Below are positions 43,271-55,000 of a DNA stretch of 64,000 nucleotides, in pieces. The position numbers were made by a program, and so were the translations under genes. Position 1 is the stretch's first letter; every line of letters begins with the position of its first letter. Under the pieces are notes generated by a model. The model made no database searches. It was not told the DNA's origin and saw only the letters and a program-made list of their open reading frames with translations. The DNA is from Chitinophaga sp. Its GTDB lineage: Bacteria > Bacteroidota > Bacteroidia > Chitinophagales > Chitinophagaceae. The DNA lies in contig NZ_JAGHZS010000006.1 in the NCBI RefSeq assembly GCF_017745275.1, forward strand, positions 124,001-188,000, written 5' to 3'.

Positions 43271-45199
43271 ATGGTATGGATACGCCATGCAGGCCTATAT
43301 TGCCTGCTGTTCTTCTCACAGGCATTGTGCGCCCAGCATAATGATATTATAGCAATTAAACATGCATTGTCCGGGATCACGGATAGTACCCGCTATGTGG
43401 ATGCCCTGAACAGGTTATCAGCACTCTATATTCCCCGGCAGCTGGATAGCAGTGGCAGCTATGCAAAAGCGGCGAATGATATTGCCAGCAGGATTCATTA
43501 CGACAATGGTCATCGCGAGGCAATGCGGGGCCTGGGCCGCTATTATGCCCTGCGTCCTCACCGCTATCTTTCCTTTTTATTTTATGAAAATGCCCTCACT
43601 GCCTGCCGCGCTGCAGGCGATTCAACAGGCGTAGCCATCTCCCTGATGAACCTCGGTACCTATTACCAGTATGCAGGAGATCATGCTACTGCGCAGCATT
43701 ATCTGAACAGGGCATTAAATGTATCCTGGAAATCAGGATTGGACTCCTTACGGGCTTGGGTACTGGTAAATTACTACCTGGTAAATGCAGCTGATACCGC
43801 CGCGCTGCAGTATGCCAGGAAAGCGCTGAAACAGGCAGTGGCACTCACACACAAATACCAGGACCAACTGGGAATGCTGTATGTGCAATTATTTGAAGCA
43901 CATGAATTTTTGCGCGCCGGGGAAATAAAACAGGCGGAAAATAAGCTCCTGAAAGTGATCAGTGCGGCCGACAGCGCCGGGCTCAATTATATTGCCATGT
44001 ATGCCAGTGCACAACTAACAGGTTATCGTATCTGGCAACAGAAAGCGGATTCATTGCACTACCAGCAGCAATCGGTGAATTATGCGGTAGCGGGCGGATA
44101 CACCGGGTTAGTGCTGCCGGTGGTGACCACTTTGTACAATTGGTATGACCATCGCAAAGATGCTGACCGGGCAGCCCACTACAGTCGTATAGCGCTTCAT
44201 ATCATGCAGCAGCAGCAGGATGATATGCTGGCTGGCGAAGCGGATTACCTGGCCTATGCTTTTGGAGATGAACTGAAGGATTCCCTGGAAATGCAGCACC
44301 ACACACAGCAGGAACAATTGGAAGATGCCAGAAGTATGAATTATTTCTGGTATTACCAGGTATTGATTATTACTGCCATCGCCGTATTGCTGGGCATTTT
44401 GCTGGTCTATTATATCCGGGCTTACAGGTTGTCCCGTGTAAACCAGGCCCGCATGGCCGGTTTACAGGAAGAGATCCGCAAGGGAAATAAGGCATTGCAG
44501 GATAATGATGATTTTAAGAACAAGCTGATTTCCATGATTGCACATGATTTCCGCACGCCGTTGCATAACATCGTGAACATTACCGGGTTCATTGATGATC
44601 AGGCATTGACCGTGCCTGAAGCAGCAGACATGATCCTGGAAGTGGAGAAAACAGCCACCACTACCCTGAGCGTATTTGAGGAAATATTGAGATGGATACG
44701 CACGCAGCTATCGGGCTTCGTTTATCACCCCGAAGCCTTGCTGCTTACAGATATGATAGATGCCACCACCCGGAGCCTGCAACATTTAATAACGGAAAAA
44801 AAACTGCAACTGGTGATCGATATTCCACGGGAAACTACCGTGCTGGCGGACTTTGAAATGCTGCAGTTTATTCACCGGAATTTTTTACACAACGCTATTA
44901 AGTTTTCTCCGGTGAAGGGAACTATCACTATAAAGGCTATACGAAAAAATGGCAGGCTCACCGTTTTATTTATGGATGAAGGGCCCGGTATTGACGCAAT
45001 GGTATTACCCTCGCTATTTGCCTGGAGCAATACAGCCTATGAACAGGAGCGATCCGGCAAGGGCGCCGGACTGGCATTGATCATCTGTAAAGACTTTATG
45101 GACAAAATGAATGGAGAAATAAATGCGTATAATAATGAGCAACGTGGGAGTACGTTTTATTACCAGCTCCTGGAATTCATTGATAGAGGTAGAAACTAA
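43271..45199 (+). CDS. TPR-containing sensor histidine kinase
   Basis: A 642-residue membrane sensor kinase. It has a signal peptide (LYCLLFFSQALCAQ), a periplasmic-side TPR-like helical sensor (about 25-350), one membrane helix near 358-382, a short coiled coil, the phosphoacceptor His425 in IAHDFRTPLHN, and an intact ATPase domain: N box with Asn541 (HNAIKFS), G1 DEGPG (569-573), G2 GKGAGLAL (597-604). No response regulator gene is next to it. The paralogue follows 3 bp downstream, so they are surely cotranscribed. Confidence 0.9.
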   Translation: MVWIRHAGLYCLLFFSQALCAQHNDIIAIKHALSGITDSTRYVDALNRLSALYIPRQLDSSGSYAKAANDIASRIHYDNGHREAMRGLGRYYALRPHRYLSFLFYENALTACRAAGDSTGVAISLMNLGTYYQYAGDHATAQHYLNRALNVSWKSGLDSLRAWVLVNYYLVNAADTAALQYARKALKQAVALTHKYQDQLGMLYVQLFEAHEFLRAGEIKQAENKLLKVISAADSAGLNYIAMYASAQLTGYRIWQQKADSLHYQQQSVNYAVAGGYTGLVLPVVTTLYNWYDHRKDADRAAHYSRIALHIMQQQQDDMLAGEADYLAYAFGDELKDSLEMQHHTQQEQLEDARSMNYFWYYQVLIITAIAVLLGILLVYYIRAYRLSRVNQARMAGLQEEIRKGNKALQDNDDFKNKLISMIAHDFRTPLHNIVNITGFIDDQALTVPEAADMILEVEKTATTTLSVFEEILRWIRTQLSGFVYHPEALLLTDMIDATTRSLQHLITEKKLQLVIDIPRETTVLADFEMLQFIHRNFLHNAIKFSPVKGTITIKAIRKNGRLTVLFMDEGPGIDAMVLPSLFAWSNTAYEQERSGKGAGLALIICKDFMDKMNGEINAYNNEQRGSTFYYQLLEFIDRGRN

Positions 45200-45202
45200 A
45201 TA

Positions 45203-47122
45203 ATGGGAAAAACGGGTAGTGGTATACGTTATACACAATGGATAAGCAGCATCTGCCTGGCTGTTGCCTTGTTATGCACAGTGGGCAAGGTTCGCGGGCA
45301 AAGTCCACAGTTGCCGGAATTAATGCAGGAATTGCAGGCGCAGCGCGACAGTAATGAGTACGTATTAACGTTGGGAAAAATAGGAGCGTTGTATATGATG
45401 ATCAACCTGGACAGCAGCTTTTACTATGGTTCCAGGGAGCTGGAAATAGCCAGCAGGCTGCACGACAAAAGAGGCATGGCCGATGCCTACGATGTGATCA
45501 GCTTTGTGTATGCATTAAGGACGGATTTTAATATAGCAGGCATTTATGGGTATAGGGCGCTGCAACTGCATAAAGCTTTGTCTGACAGTGCCCGCATGTG
45601 TGCTACATTAAGCCACCTGTATCTCTACTATCGTAATATGGGTAGGCCGGTAGAAGCGGGTAATTATTTTTATGAAGCTTTTCATATGGCCACCCGCTTA
45701 CCTCCTTCCGCCGACTCTATTTACAGTGTGTTACTGGTAAATTATGGAATGCGGTTTAATAGCGATAGTACCCGTAAGGACTCCGTACAATGGGCCTGGC
45801 GTATGGCTGGGCAGAAAGCAAAAAAGTATCCGAAAGGGAGAATAGGATTGTATGTAGATGCTTTTTGTGCAGATACATTGGTGGCACAAGGCCGGGGGAA
45901 GGAGGCGGAAAAGAAAATTAATGAACTGGCTGATATTGCGTTGAAAAAGGGATTGCCCTATGTGGCAATGGATATTTATAACCGCCTGGAAACCTATGAG
46001 CAGTTGGGGTATAAGGTGGATATTGCCTATTACAGGGAATTGTCTTATGAGTTAGCGAAGCAGGCCGGATGTATTGAATTGAACCTTCCAACAGTGGCGG
46101 CTTTATTTGATTATTATGAGCAGCACGGAAACAAGGAGAAAGTAAATTATTATAGTAAAGAAATCATGCGCATGGCCGGACAAAATCGTTACCAGTCGGA
46201 TGGATTCAAAATTAATTACATCGATTACTTTCTGAAAGAACAGGCATTACAGCAGTTAACCCAAAGTGTGATGAAGCAGCAAAGGGAGCTGGAGGCGAGA
46301 AGGGTCAAAAAGCAGCAGAGCCAGTTTGTGATGATCGGGTTGTTCATCATTGTGATATTGTTATTCATATTACTTTTCAGCCGTTATGGTCAGTATGTGG
46401 CTTCGCAGGAACAGGAGCGGCAACTGGCTGGTAGCTATGCGGATATTTCCCTGAAAAGTGTGGCATTGCGGGCGAATGATGAGTTTAAGAATAAACTGAT
46501 TACCATTATCGCCCATGATTTCCGGGCGCCCCTGTATTATATTTCCAATGTGGCCGGCCGGTTAAAGGATTATGAAGATGATCCCGGCACTATGGCTGCT
46601 TTGATAAAAAAGATCGCGGATGTTTCCGGAAGTACGCTGGCTGTTTTTGATAACATTCTCAAATGGATTAGGCTGCAATTGGCGGGTTTTGTGTATAAGC
46701 CGGTAGATTGTAACCTGTATGATACCATGCAGGCGGCGTTGAAGCAGGCGAATGGCGTGGTGGCAGAAAAAGGGCTTGTGATGGTGAACCTGGTACCGGA
46801 AGAAATGACGCTGCCAGCGGATGTGGATATGCTGCGAACCGTTCACCTGCATTTATTGCGGTTATCAGTGCATTATGCACAGCCAGGAAGCCTGATCATA
46901 ATGTCGGCCTGGGAAAGTGAGGGTGTGGTGTATAGTCGTATGATTGCGGATACCGGTGGCGATGCAGTGAGTATTGTAAAAGGATTATCTGACTGGCAGC
47001 AGGATATGTATGCGGTCAGTTATGCGATCACAAAGGATTTTATGGGCAAAATGAGGGGAGGGCTGCAGGTAACAGAAAGTGAAGGGAAGTTCCTGGTATT
47101 TTTAGGTACCTGGAAAGCGTAA
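45203..47122 (+). CDS. TPR histidine kinase paralogue with degenerate ATP-binding domain
   Basis: A 639-residue paralogue of the preceding kinase with the same layout: signal peptide, TPR-like region, membrane helix near 375-393, then His438 in IAHDFRAPLYY. The catalytic part is broken by substitution, not truncation. The N-box Asn is Leu554 (RLSVHYA in place of HNAIKFS), G1 DxGPG is DTGGD (583-587), and the G2 glycine run is lost (QQDMYAVSYA in place of SGKGAGLALI). It should not bind ATP normally, but the phosphoacceptor His is kept, so a role as phosphoacceptor or heterodimer partner is plausible. Confidence 0.88.
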   Translation: MGKTGSGIRYTQWISSICLAVALLCTVGKVRGQSPQLPELMQELQAQRDSNEYVLTLGKIGALYMMINLDSSFYYGSRELEIASRLHDKRGMADAYDVISFVYALRTDFNIAGIYGYRALQLHKALSDSARMCATLSHLYLYYRNMGRPVEAGNYFYEAFHMATRLPPSADSIYSVLLVNYGMRFNSDSTRKDSVQWAWRMAGQKAKKYPKGRIGLYVDAFCADTLVAQGRGKEAEKKINELADIALKKGLPYVAMDIYNRLETYEQLGYKVDIAYYRELSYELAKQAGCIELNLPTVAALFDYYEQHGNKEKVNYYSKEIMRMAGQNRYQSDGFKINYIDYFLKEQALQQLTQSVMKQQRELEARRVKKQQSQFVMIGLFIIVILLFILLFSRYGQYVASQEQERQLAGSYADISLKSVALRANDEFKNKLITIIAHDFRAPLYYISNVAGRLKDYEDDPGTMAALIKKIADVSGSTLAVFDNILKWIRLQLAGFVYKPVDCNLYDTMQAALKQANGVVAEKGLVMVNLVPEEMTLPADVDMLRTVHLHLLRLSVHYAQPGSLIIMSAWESEGVVYSRMIADTGGDAVSIVKGLSDWQQDMYAVSYAITKDFMGKMRGGLQVTESEGKFLVFLGTWKA

Positions 47123-47130
47123 TATAGATA

Positions 47131-47182
47131 CCGGATACCTGTACCTGGCATCTATGTGTTGAAACGCGGTACAGGTATCCGG
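47131..47182. terminator. Hairpin between convergent kinase and fabH genes
   Basis: CCGGATACCTGTACC (47131-47145) is matched perfectly by 47168-47182 around a 22-nt loop. T-rich sequence follows on the plus strand. It lies 8 bp after the kinase stop and 12 bp before the end of fabH, so it may end both transcripts. Confidence 0.7.
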
Positions 47183-47194
47183 AAATGTTATTAT

Positions 47195-48208
47195 TTATTT
47201 TTTGCCATATTGTTCGCCATCGTAAGCCCAGCGAATATAGTTGGCTCCCCAGGTAAATCCACCACCAAAGGCCGCCATCATGATGTTGTCGCCTTTTTTG
47301 AGGTATTTTTCGTAGTCCCAGAGGCATAAAGGAATAGTACCGGCGGTAGTGTTACCATAGCGGTGAATATTCATCATTACTTTTTCGTCTGGTACGTTGA
47401 TATACTGGGAAGTAGCGCCAATAATGCGTTTGTTGGCCTGGTGAGGTACCAGCCATGCAATATCATCAGCACTGAGGTGATTGCGTTCCATGATATCTTT
47501 CGCAGCGCCGGCCATATTGGATACGGCATATTTGAACACCATTTTACCTTCCTGGTATACGTAGTGTTCACGGGCGTTTACGGTGTCAATGGTAGCTGGT
47601 TTCACGGAGCCACCTGCCTTCATGTGGAGGTACTCACGGCCATGGCCATCGCTTTTCAGGATGCTGTCGATCAGGCCATATCCTTCGGTATTGGCTTCCA
47701 GCAGTACGCCGCCGGCACCATCACCAAAAATGATGCAGGTAGTCCTGTCGGTATAGTCAATGATAGAGCTCATTTTGTCGGCACCAATCACCATTACCTT
47801 CTGGTAACGGCCACTTTCAATGAAGCGGGCGCCGGTGTCCAGTGCGTATAAGAAGCCGGAGCAGGCAGCACTGATATCAAAGCCAAACGCATTAATAGCA
47901 CCGATTTTATCGGTTACCACGTTGGCAGTAGCCGGAAATGTCATATCCGGGGTAACGGTGGCCACAATTAACAGGTCAATTTCTTCCGGGGAAATACCTC
48001 TCTTTTTGCAGATTTCGAGAGCTACCGGTACGCACAAATCAGAAGTTCCTTTCCCTTCTCCTTTCAAGATTCTTCTCTCCGAAATGCCCGTCCGGGTTAT
48101 TATCCAGTCGTTAGTTGTATCTACTAATTTTTCTAATTCCTGGTTGGTTAGCACGTAGTCCGGAACATACCCACCCACCGCTGTAATGGCGGCCGTTATT
48201 TTATTCAT
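47195..48208 (-). CDS. fabH: 3-oxoacyl-ACP synthase III FabH
   Basis: FabH starts fatty acid synthesis by condensing an acyl-CoA with malonyl-ACP. The catalytic triad is Cys116 (DISAACSGFLYAL), His256 (VPHQANKRI) and Asn286 (YGNTTAGTIP). At 337 residues it is full length. The N-terminal text TNDWIITRTGISERRI is typical. Branched or straight primer preference cannot be told. It stands alone on the minus strand, convergent with the kinase pair and divergent from ruvA. Confidence 0.95.
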   Translation of the reverse strand: MNKITAAITAVGGYVPDYVLTNQELEKLVDTTNDWIITRTGISERRILKGEGKGTSDLCVPVALEICKKRGISPEEIDLLIVATVTPDMTFPATANVVTDKIGAINAFGFDISAACSGFLYALDTGARFIESGRYQKVMVIGADKMSSIIDYTDRTTCIIFGDGAGGVLLEANTEGYGLIDSILKSDGHGREYLHMKAGGSVKPATIDTVNAREHYVYQEGKMVFKYAVSNMAGAAKDIMERNHLSADDIAWLVPHQANKRIIGATSQYINVPDEKVMMNIHRYGNTTAGTIPLCLWDYEKYLKKGDNIMMAAFGGGFTWGANYIRWAYDGEQYGKK

Positions 48209-48297
48209 ATAAACTAAATATGTGTTTAAAACGAGGCGTAAAAATACGATATAAACGTATATTTCCTAAAAAAGTCGAATATGACGAACTTTAAGGA

Positions 48298-48327
48298 TTG
48301 ACAATCCGTTAAAAGTTAGCATCTTTG
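48298..48327 (+). promoter_or_regulatory. Candidate promoter of ruvA-sprA
   Basis: TTG (48298-48300), 19 bp, then CATCTTTG (48320-48327) fits the Bacteroidota promoter with a C for T at the first base of the -7 box. The transcript would start near 48333, 66 nt before ruvA. Confidence 0.5.
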
Positions 48328-48398
48328 CCCCGGTCTACTCAAATACATTATTAATCTATTTCCAAAAGTTTAATTAAATTACTGAACCTTTACCTTGT

Positions 48399-48986
48399 AT
48401 GATTGCTTATCTGAATGGAAAATTGGCCTATAAGTCACCAGCTCTTGTTCATCTGGATGTGAATGGAATCGGTTATGAAGTACAGATCAGTCTTAATACC
48501 TATTCAAGGATACAGAATTTGGAAAGTTGCAAATTGTTAACCTTCCTCCAGATCAAAGAAGATGCACATACCTTATATGGCTTTTTTGAAGAAGCAGAAA
48601 GAAGCCTGTTCTTACTGCTGATCAGTGTTTCAGGTGTAGGAGCCAGTACCGCCCGTATGATGTTGTCCTCTTTGCAACCAGAAGATGTACAACGTGCTAT
48701 TATGATGGAGAATGAGCGGATGCTTGAAAGCGTGAAGGGAATCGGCGCTAAAACAGCCAAAAGAATTATACTCGAACTGAAAGATAAAATTGCGAAACAC
48801 AAGGACACCGGCACACATTTATCTGCAACTGTAAACAATACAATGCACGAAGATGCGTTAAATGCTCTGGTAACTCTAGGCATAGCCCGGAACATGGCGG
48901 AATCGGCGATTCAGAGAGTTATGAAAAATGAGCCACTATTGCAAAACTTGGAAGAGCTCATCAAGAAAGCCCTGAAAAGTTTATAA
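48399..48986 (+). CDS. ruvA: Holliday junction branch migration protein RuvA
   Basis: RuvA binds four-way junctions and loads the RuvB motor during recombination repair. Domain I (MIAYLNGKLAYK, VNGIGYEVQ), the two helix-hairpin-helix motifs (ISVSGVGASTARMML near 76, VKGIGAKTAKRIILEL near 112) and the flexible C-terminal RuvB-binding domain (DALNALVTLGIARNMAESAIQRV) are visible. Its 195 residues are standard. It is followed 36 bp later by sprA; the ruvA-sprA neighbourhood is one I recall from other Bacteroidota. Confidence 0.96.
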   Translation: MIAYLNGKLAYKSPALVHLDVNGIGYEVQISLNTYSRIQNLESCKLLTFLQIKEDAHTLYGFFEEAERSLFLLLISVSGVGASTARMMLSSLQPEDVQRAIMMENERMLESVKGIGAKTAKRIILELKDKIAKHKDTGTHLSATVNNTMHEDALNALVTLGIARNMAESAIQRVMKNEPLLQNLEELIKKALKSL

Positions 48987-49022
48987 TAAATACATAAAAT
49001 CCTCTATAAAAACCTATTTTTC

Positions 49023-52000
49023 TTGGCAAGAAAAACATACTATGGTGCTTTTGCCGTGATAGCAATTGTATCCTTTATCATTGTTGACACTGCCGCTAGG
49101 GATCGTTCTGGGAATCTGAAGTTATCGAGAAGGAGATGGAAGCCGGATACCACCATTACAGGTCAAACCAAAATCGATACTACCGGGAAACAAGATACCT
49201 TGAAATACCCCCTGAAGGACAGACGCGGCCCCATTTTAACGGATCCGGCGTCCAGGGGAGGTATTGATCTGAAAGACCCTGCAAACATCAACAAAACAGT
49301 AGAATACGATCCCGTTACGAAGCAATATACCGTTACCGAAAAAATCGGGAACCAGTATTACCGTAACCCTACCTACATGAACTTCGACGAGTTCTATAAA
49401 TTACAATCCAAACAAAGCGAACAGGATTACTGGCAAAAAAGAGCCAGCGCCCTCGGTAACCTCAACCAACGCAGCAACGGCCCCGCCCTGTATAATGGCA
49501 ACAACCTTTTCGACCGCCTCTTTGGTGGCAGCAAAGTAGATATACGCCCCCAGGGTAGCCTGGACCTTACCTTCGGCTACCAGGGCCAGAATATCAAAAA
49601 CCCCGTACTGGTGGAACAAGCCAGGAAAAACGGCGGGTTCAATTTTGATATGGGCATCAATATGAACGTAGTCGGTAAAATCGGGGATAAACTGAAACTC
49701 ATCACCAACTACAACACCCAATCCCAGTTTGATTTTGAAAACCAGGTAAAACTCGAATATACCGGCTATCCGGACGAAATCATCAAGAAAATTGAAGCCG
49801 GCAACGTGAGCTTCCCCCTGCGTAGCTCCCTCATTTCCGGGATCCAATCCCTCTTCGGGGTAAAAACCCAGTTGCAGTTTGGACGCTTAACCGTTACCAG
49901 CGTACTCTCTAACCAAAAATCACAGAAACAAAACCTCATGCTCAAAGGTGGTACCCAGGTACAGGACTACAACCTCCGGGCAGATGAGTATGAAGATAAC
50001 CGCCACTTCCTGCTGGCGCAGTTTTTCCGGGATACGTTCAACTATGCCATGTCTAACCTGCCTGTTATCAGGTCACTCACCAATATCACCCGCCTCGAAG
50101 TATGGGTAACCAACAAAACCGGGGCTACCACACAAACGCGTGATATCGTGGGTTTGATGGACCTGGCAGAACAAGATCCCTACAATAAAACAGCCATCCA
50201 CGTTAATACAAGTTCCAAACTCCCGGATAGAGGAACGAACGACCTCTATTCCAATTTGATCCGGGACCCGATGAGCCGGAATACCGGAACAGTTGTCAGC
50301 CGATTGCTCGCCCTGGGCCTGCAACCGGTTTCTGAGTTTGAAAAAACATTTGCCCGTAAACTCGATTCTACCGAATATATCTACAACAAACAACTGGGTT
50401 TCATCTCCCTGAATCAACAATTACAACCCGATGAGGTACTGGCAGTTGCTTACCAGTATACCTACAACGGCAGGGTATACCAGGTAGGTGAATTTTCGCA
50501 GGATGTACCGCCAGACCAGAACAACAGCGCCAACCAGCCCGTGTTGTTCCTCAAATTATTGAAAGCTACATCTGCCCGTCCTACTTTGCCAATCTGGGAC
50601 CTGATGATGAAAAATATTTACGCCACCGGTGCCTTCCAGGTAAATAAGGAAGACTTCCGCATGGACGTATATTATAAAGATCCCGGTGCAGAAGGCCGCC
50701 CACCAAGTGATAAACGATATATCCCCGATGCAAAAGGGGATTATGCCGGCGCACCTATTATCACCATCCTGGGACTGGATCGCTTAAATAATCAATTGGA
50801 TCCACAACCCGATGGCGTATTCGATTACGTGGAAGGCTACACGATTAATTCCCTCACTGGTAAAATCATGTTCCCCACGCTGGAACCATTCTCCGGCGGA
50901 CTGAAAAAAGCCTTCGGCGGAGATGCAACACTGGAAAAACAATATCTCTATAATGTACTGTATGACTCCATCAAAGTGGTAGCCCAGCAGTTTCCACAAC
51001 TTAACCGGTATGTAATACGGGGTTCGTATAAATCGGCCAGCTCCTCAGAAATTAACCTCGGCTCTGGTACAACTATCCCACCAGGTTCCGTGACGGTTAC
51101 CGCCGGCGGCCAGCAATTGAGGGAAAATGTGGATTATATCATTGACTATAACCTGGGCCGGCTGAAAATTATTAACGGTGGCGTATTGAATTCCGGGGTA
51201 CCTATTAATGTACAGTTTGAAAATAACTCCCTCTTCGGACAGCAGGTCCGTAATTATTTCGGTACCCGCTTCGATTATATGGTCAACGATAAACTAAGTT
51301 TAGGCGGTACCGTAGTACGCATGAGTGAACGCCCCTACTACCAAAAAGTGAATTATGGGGAAGATCCGATCAAAAATACCATGGTGGGCCTGGATGCAAA
51401 CTATGCTTCTGAATGGAAAGGACTGAACCGCTTCCTGGATAAATTGCCTAACTATACCAGTACTTCTCCGGCCAATATATTATTTACTGGTGAGGTAGCC
51501 CGCTTGTTCCCAGGTCATAGTAAGCTGGTGAATCAACCTGGCAGCAGGCAGGGAACCGCTTATATCGATGACTTTGAAGGGGTGAAAAGTGGATATGATC
51601 TTAAATTCCCGGCTACCAGCTGGGCACTGGCCTCTACGCCAAAAGGTGCTACTGATGCCACCGGCAAAGTGATGTTCCCGGAAGCAGAATTGAATAATGT
51701 GCTGGATTACGGAAAAAACAGGGCAAAATTGGCCTGGTATATCATTGAGCCTACCCTGCAGTTGCCGAAATCACCGAACCTGCCAAATGGTATTACCATC
51801 GATGATCAATCAGATCCCCGCTCCAGGTTAGTGTATCAAAAAGAAGTATTCAAAAACCGGTCTACCGATTTCGGGCAAAGCCAATTAAGCACCCTTGATC
51901 TCGCCTACTATCCTACAGAAAGGGGCCCGTATAACTTTACCAACAGTCCGCTCATGATGAATGGCAACGGATTACTGGCCCGGCCGCAAACCCGTTGGGG

Positions 52001-55000
52001 TGGTATCATGAGAGCTATTGATAACAGCGACTTTGAAACTGCCAACATCGAATACATCGAGTTCTGGATACAGGATCCTTTCATCAAACAGCCTAACAGC
52101 GGCGGTGGTTCCCTGTACTTTAACCTCGGTAACGTATCAGAAGATATCCTTAAAGATTCCAAGAAATTCTTTGAAAATGGAATGCCTGACCCGCGCCAGG
52201 ATCCAAATAAGATCGATTCTTCCAAATGGGGGCGTCAACCTAAATTCCAGCAACAAATTACCCAGGCGTTCGATAACGATCCGAACATCCGCAGCTACCA
52301 GGACGTAGGGTACGATGGTCTGAAATCACAGGATGAAGGTGCTTTTTATCAGACGTATATGGATACACTCCGGATGAATTTCGGCGGTAGCCCCGTATAT
52401 AACCAGGCGCTGAAAGATCCGGCCAACGATGATTATAAACATTATCGCGATCCTTCGTATAATGGCATGAACATCCTGCAACGCTATAAAAATTATAGTA
52501 ACCCGGAAGGTAACTCGCCGGTATCTGATCCTAAATCTGTGTTTTCTTCTGCTGCCACCAATATCCCTGAATCAGAAGACCTGAACAGGGATAATACCAT
52601 GAATGAAACAGAAGAATATTTCCAATACCGGGTGGACCTCAAGCCTAATATGCAGGTAGGCTCCAACTTTATTGTGGATAAGATAGAGGCAGATGTTACC
52701 TTACCGAATAACCAGAAAACCACTGAAACCTGGTACCAGTTTAAAGTACCGTTGAACCAGTTCAACGCTAAAGTGGGTAAAATCCCCGACTTTAAATCCA
52801 TTCGCTTTATGCGTATGTTCCTGACCGGGTTTACAGATTCTGTCATTGTACGTTTTGCCAAACTGGAACTGGTACGTAACCAATGGCGCCGTTATATGTA
52901 TGAGCTGCGCCCGGGCGATCCAATTCCTTTGGACAACTCTACCACCTTTAATTCTGCCGCTGTTAATATTGAAGAAAACTCTTCCCGCGCACCTATTCCT
53001 TATGTGTTGCCGCCAGGAGTAGTAAGACAAAATACCATCAGCACCAATAATACCACGCTGCAGTTGAACGAGCAGTCATTATCTGTACAGGTATGTAACC
53101 TGAAAGATGGTGAAATCCGCGCCTTGTATAAAACGCTGAACATGGATCTGCGCCAGTATAAAAAGCTGCAGATGTATATCCACGCAGAAGCTGTAGGTGC
53201 TGCCACTGCGCTGAAAGACGGACAAATGCAGGCGGTGATCCGTATCGGTAGCGACTTCGTTAGCAACTATTATGAATACCGCATCCCGCTGAAAGTAACA
53301 GATTGGAACGGTCCTAAAACAGCATTTGACATCTGGCCGGAACGTAATAACCTGGACCTGCTCATGTCACAACTCAGTGCGCTGAAACAGAAACGTAATA
53401 TGTGCGACTCCTGTACGCCGCTGTTACCTTATCCACAAAATCCGGTAGCCGACCAGTATGGTAACTATATGTCTGTAGTGGGTAACCCTAGTTTGGGAGA
53501 TGCCCGTACAATGATGATCGGTATCCTCAACCCTAAAGATGACGGGCAACCACATTGCGCCGAAGTATGGCTGGATGAATTACGCCTGGCAGACTTTGAT
53601 GAAAAAGGTGGTTATGCCGCGTTGGCAAGGGTAGATGTGCAGTTATCCGATTTAGGTACTATCTCCGTCTCCGGTAATATGCATACTGCCGGTTTCGGAA
53701 ATATTGATCAGCGTGTGAATGAGAGGTTCAGGGATAACTTCCTGCAATACGACGCAGCCGCCAACCTGGATCTTGGAAAACTGCTGCCTAAGAAAATGGC
53801 TATTTCCATTCCCGTATATGCCGGTTATTCACAGTCGGCCAGCAACCCGGAATATGATCCGTACGACCTGGATATTAAACTGAAAGATAAAATAGCTTTG
53901 GCCAGAAACCGCCGGGAAAGAGATTCTATCCGGAAAGATGCGCAGGACTTCACTTCTATCAAAAGTCTGAACTTTACCAACGTCCGGAAATTAAATCTTG
54001 GAGGCGGTGGTAAACGACATCTGTGGGATATAGAAAACTTTGATCTCAGTTATTCCTTCTCACAAATTCTGCGGCATAATCCGCTGATTCTAAACGACCA
54101 GCTCACGAAACATCGGGGAGGGCTGGGGTATAACTTTGCCGGCCAACCGCATTACCTGGAGCCGTTTAAGAAACTGATCAAATCCAAAACGCATTGGCTC
54201 GATCTGATCCGCGACTTCAATATCAACTATGTGCCGTCTATTCTCAGCTTCCGGGCAGATATATCCAGGCAGTTTGGCGTCACGCGGGTACGTAATGTGG
54301 GTGGGGATGTGAAGTACCAGTTGCCGGAAACCTACAATAAATACTTTACATTCGACCGCTATTATACCGTGAAATGGGACCTGACGAGGAGTATTAACTT
54401 TGAGTTCAACGCTGTAAATAATGCACGTATAGATGAGCCTAACGGCCGTATTAATGATGCTGCGAAGAAAGATACTGTACGCAGGAATTTCTTCAAAGGC
54501 GGACGTAATACCAATTACATGCATAACGCCAACTTCACGTATACACTGCCTACTTCCAAATTCCCGGCGCTGAGCTGGACCAACGTATCGTTTGGTTACA
54601 GCACGGAATACCGGTGGACAGGCGCTTCGCAGCTGGCATTGTATCTCGGTAACGCGATAGAAAACTCCCAGCAGAAAACGCTGACAGCAGAATTTAAATT
54701 TGTGGAGTTGTATAATAAGTCGAAGTTCCTGCGGCAAATCAATACCCGCAAATCGCCGAATAATAACAATAATCAAAACAATAAAACAGCCGCTAATCAG
54801 CAGAATCAGGCCGCCCAGGAAGAAATAAATCCATGGGTAAAAGGAGCCCTGAAAACACTGATGATGTTGAAACGGGTTGGATTTAATTACAACGAAAACG
54901 CAGGCACCCGCTTACCTGGTTATATCGACAGTACCAAGATTATAGGTATGAACTGGGCAACCATGGCACCTGGCCTTAACTTCGTATTCGGTTATCAACC

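Noticed and set aside
54090..54776. 228-codon minus-strand frame inside sprA
   Set aside because: Antisense shadow of a confident gene, no signal or family text.
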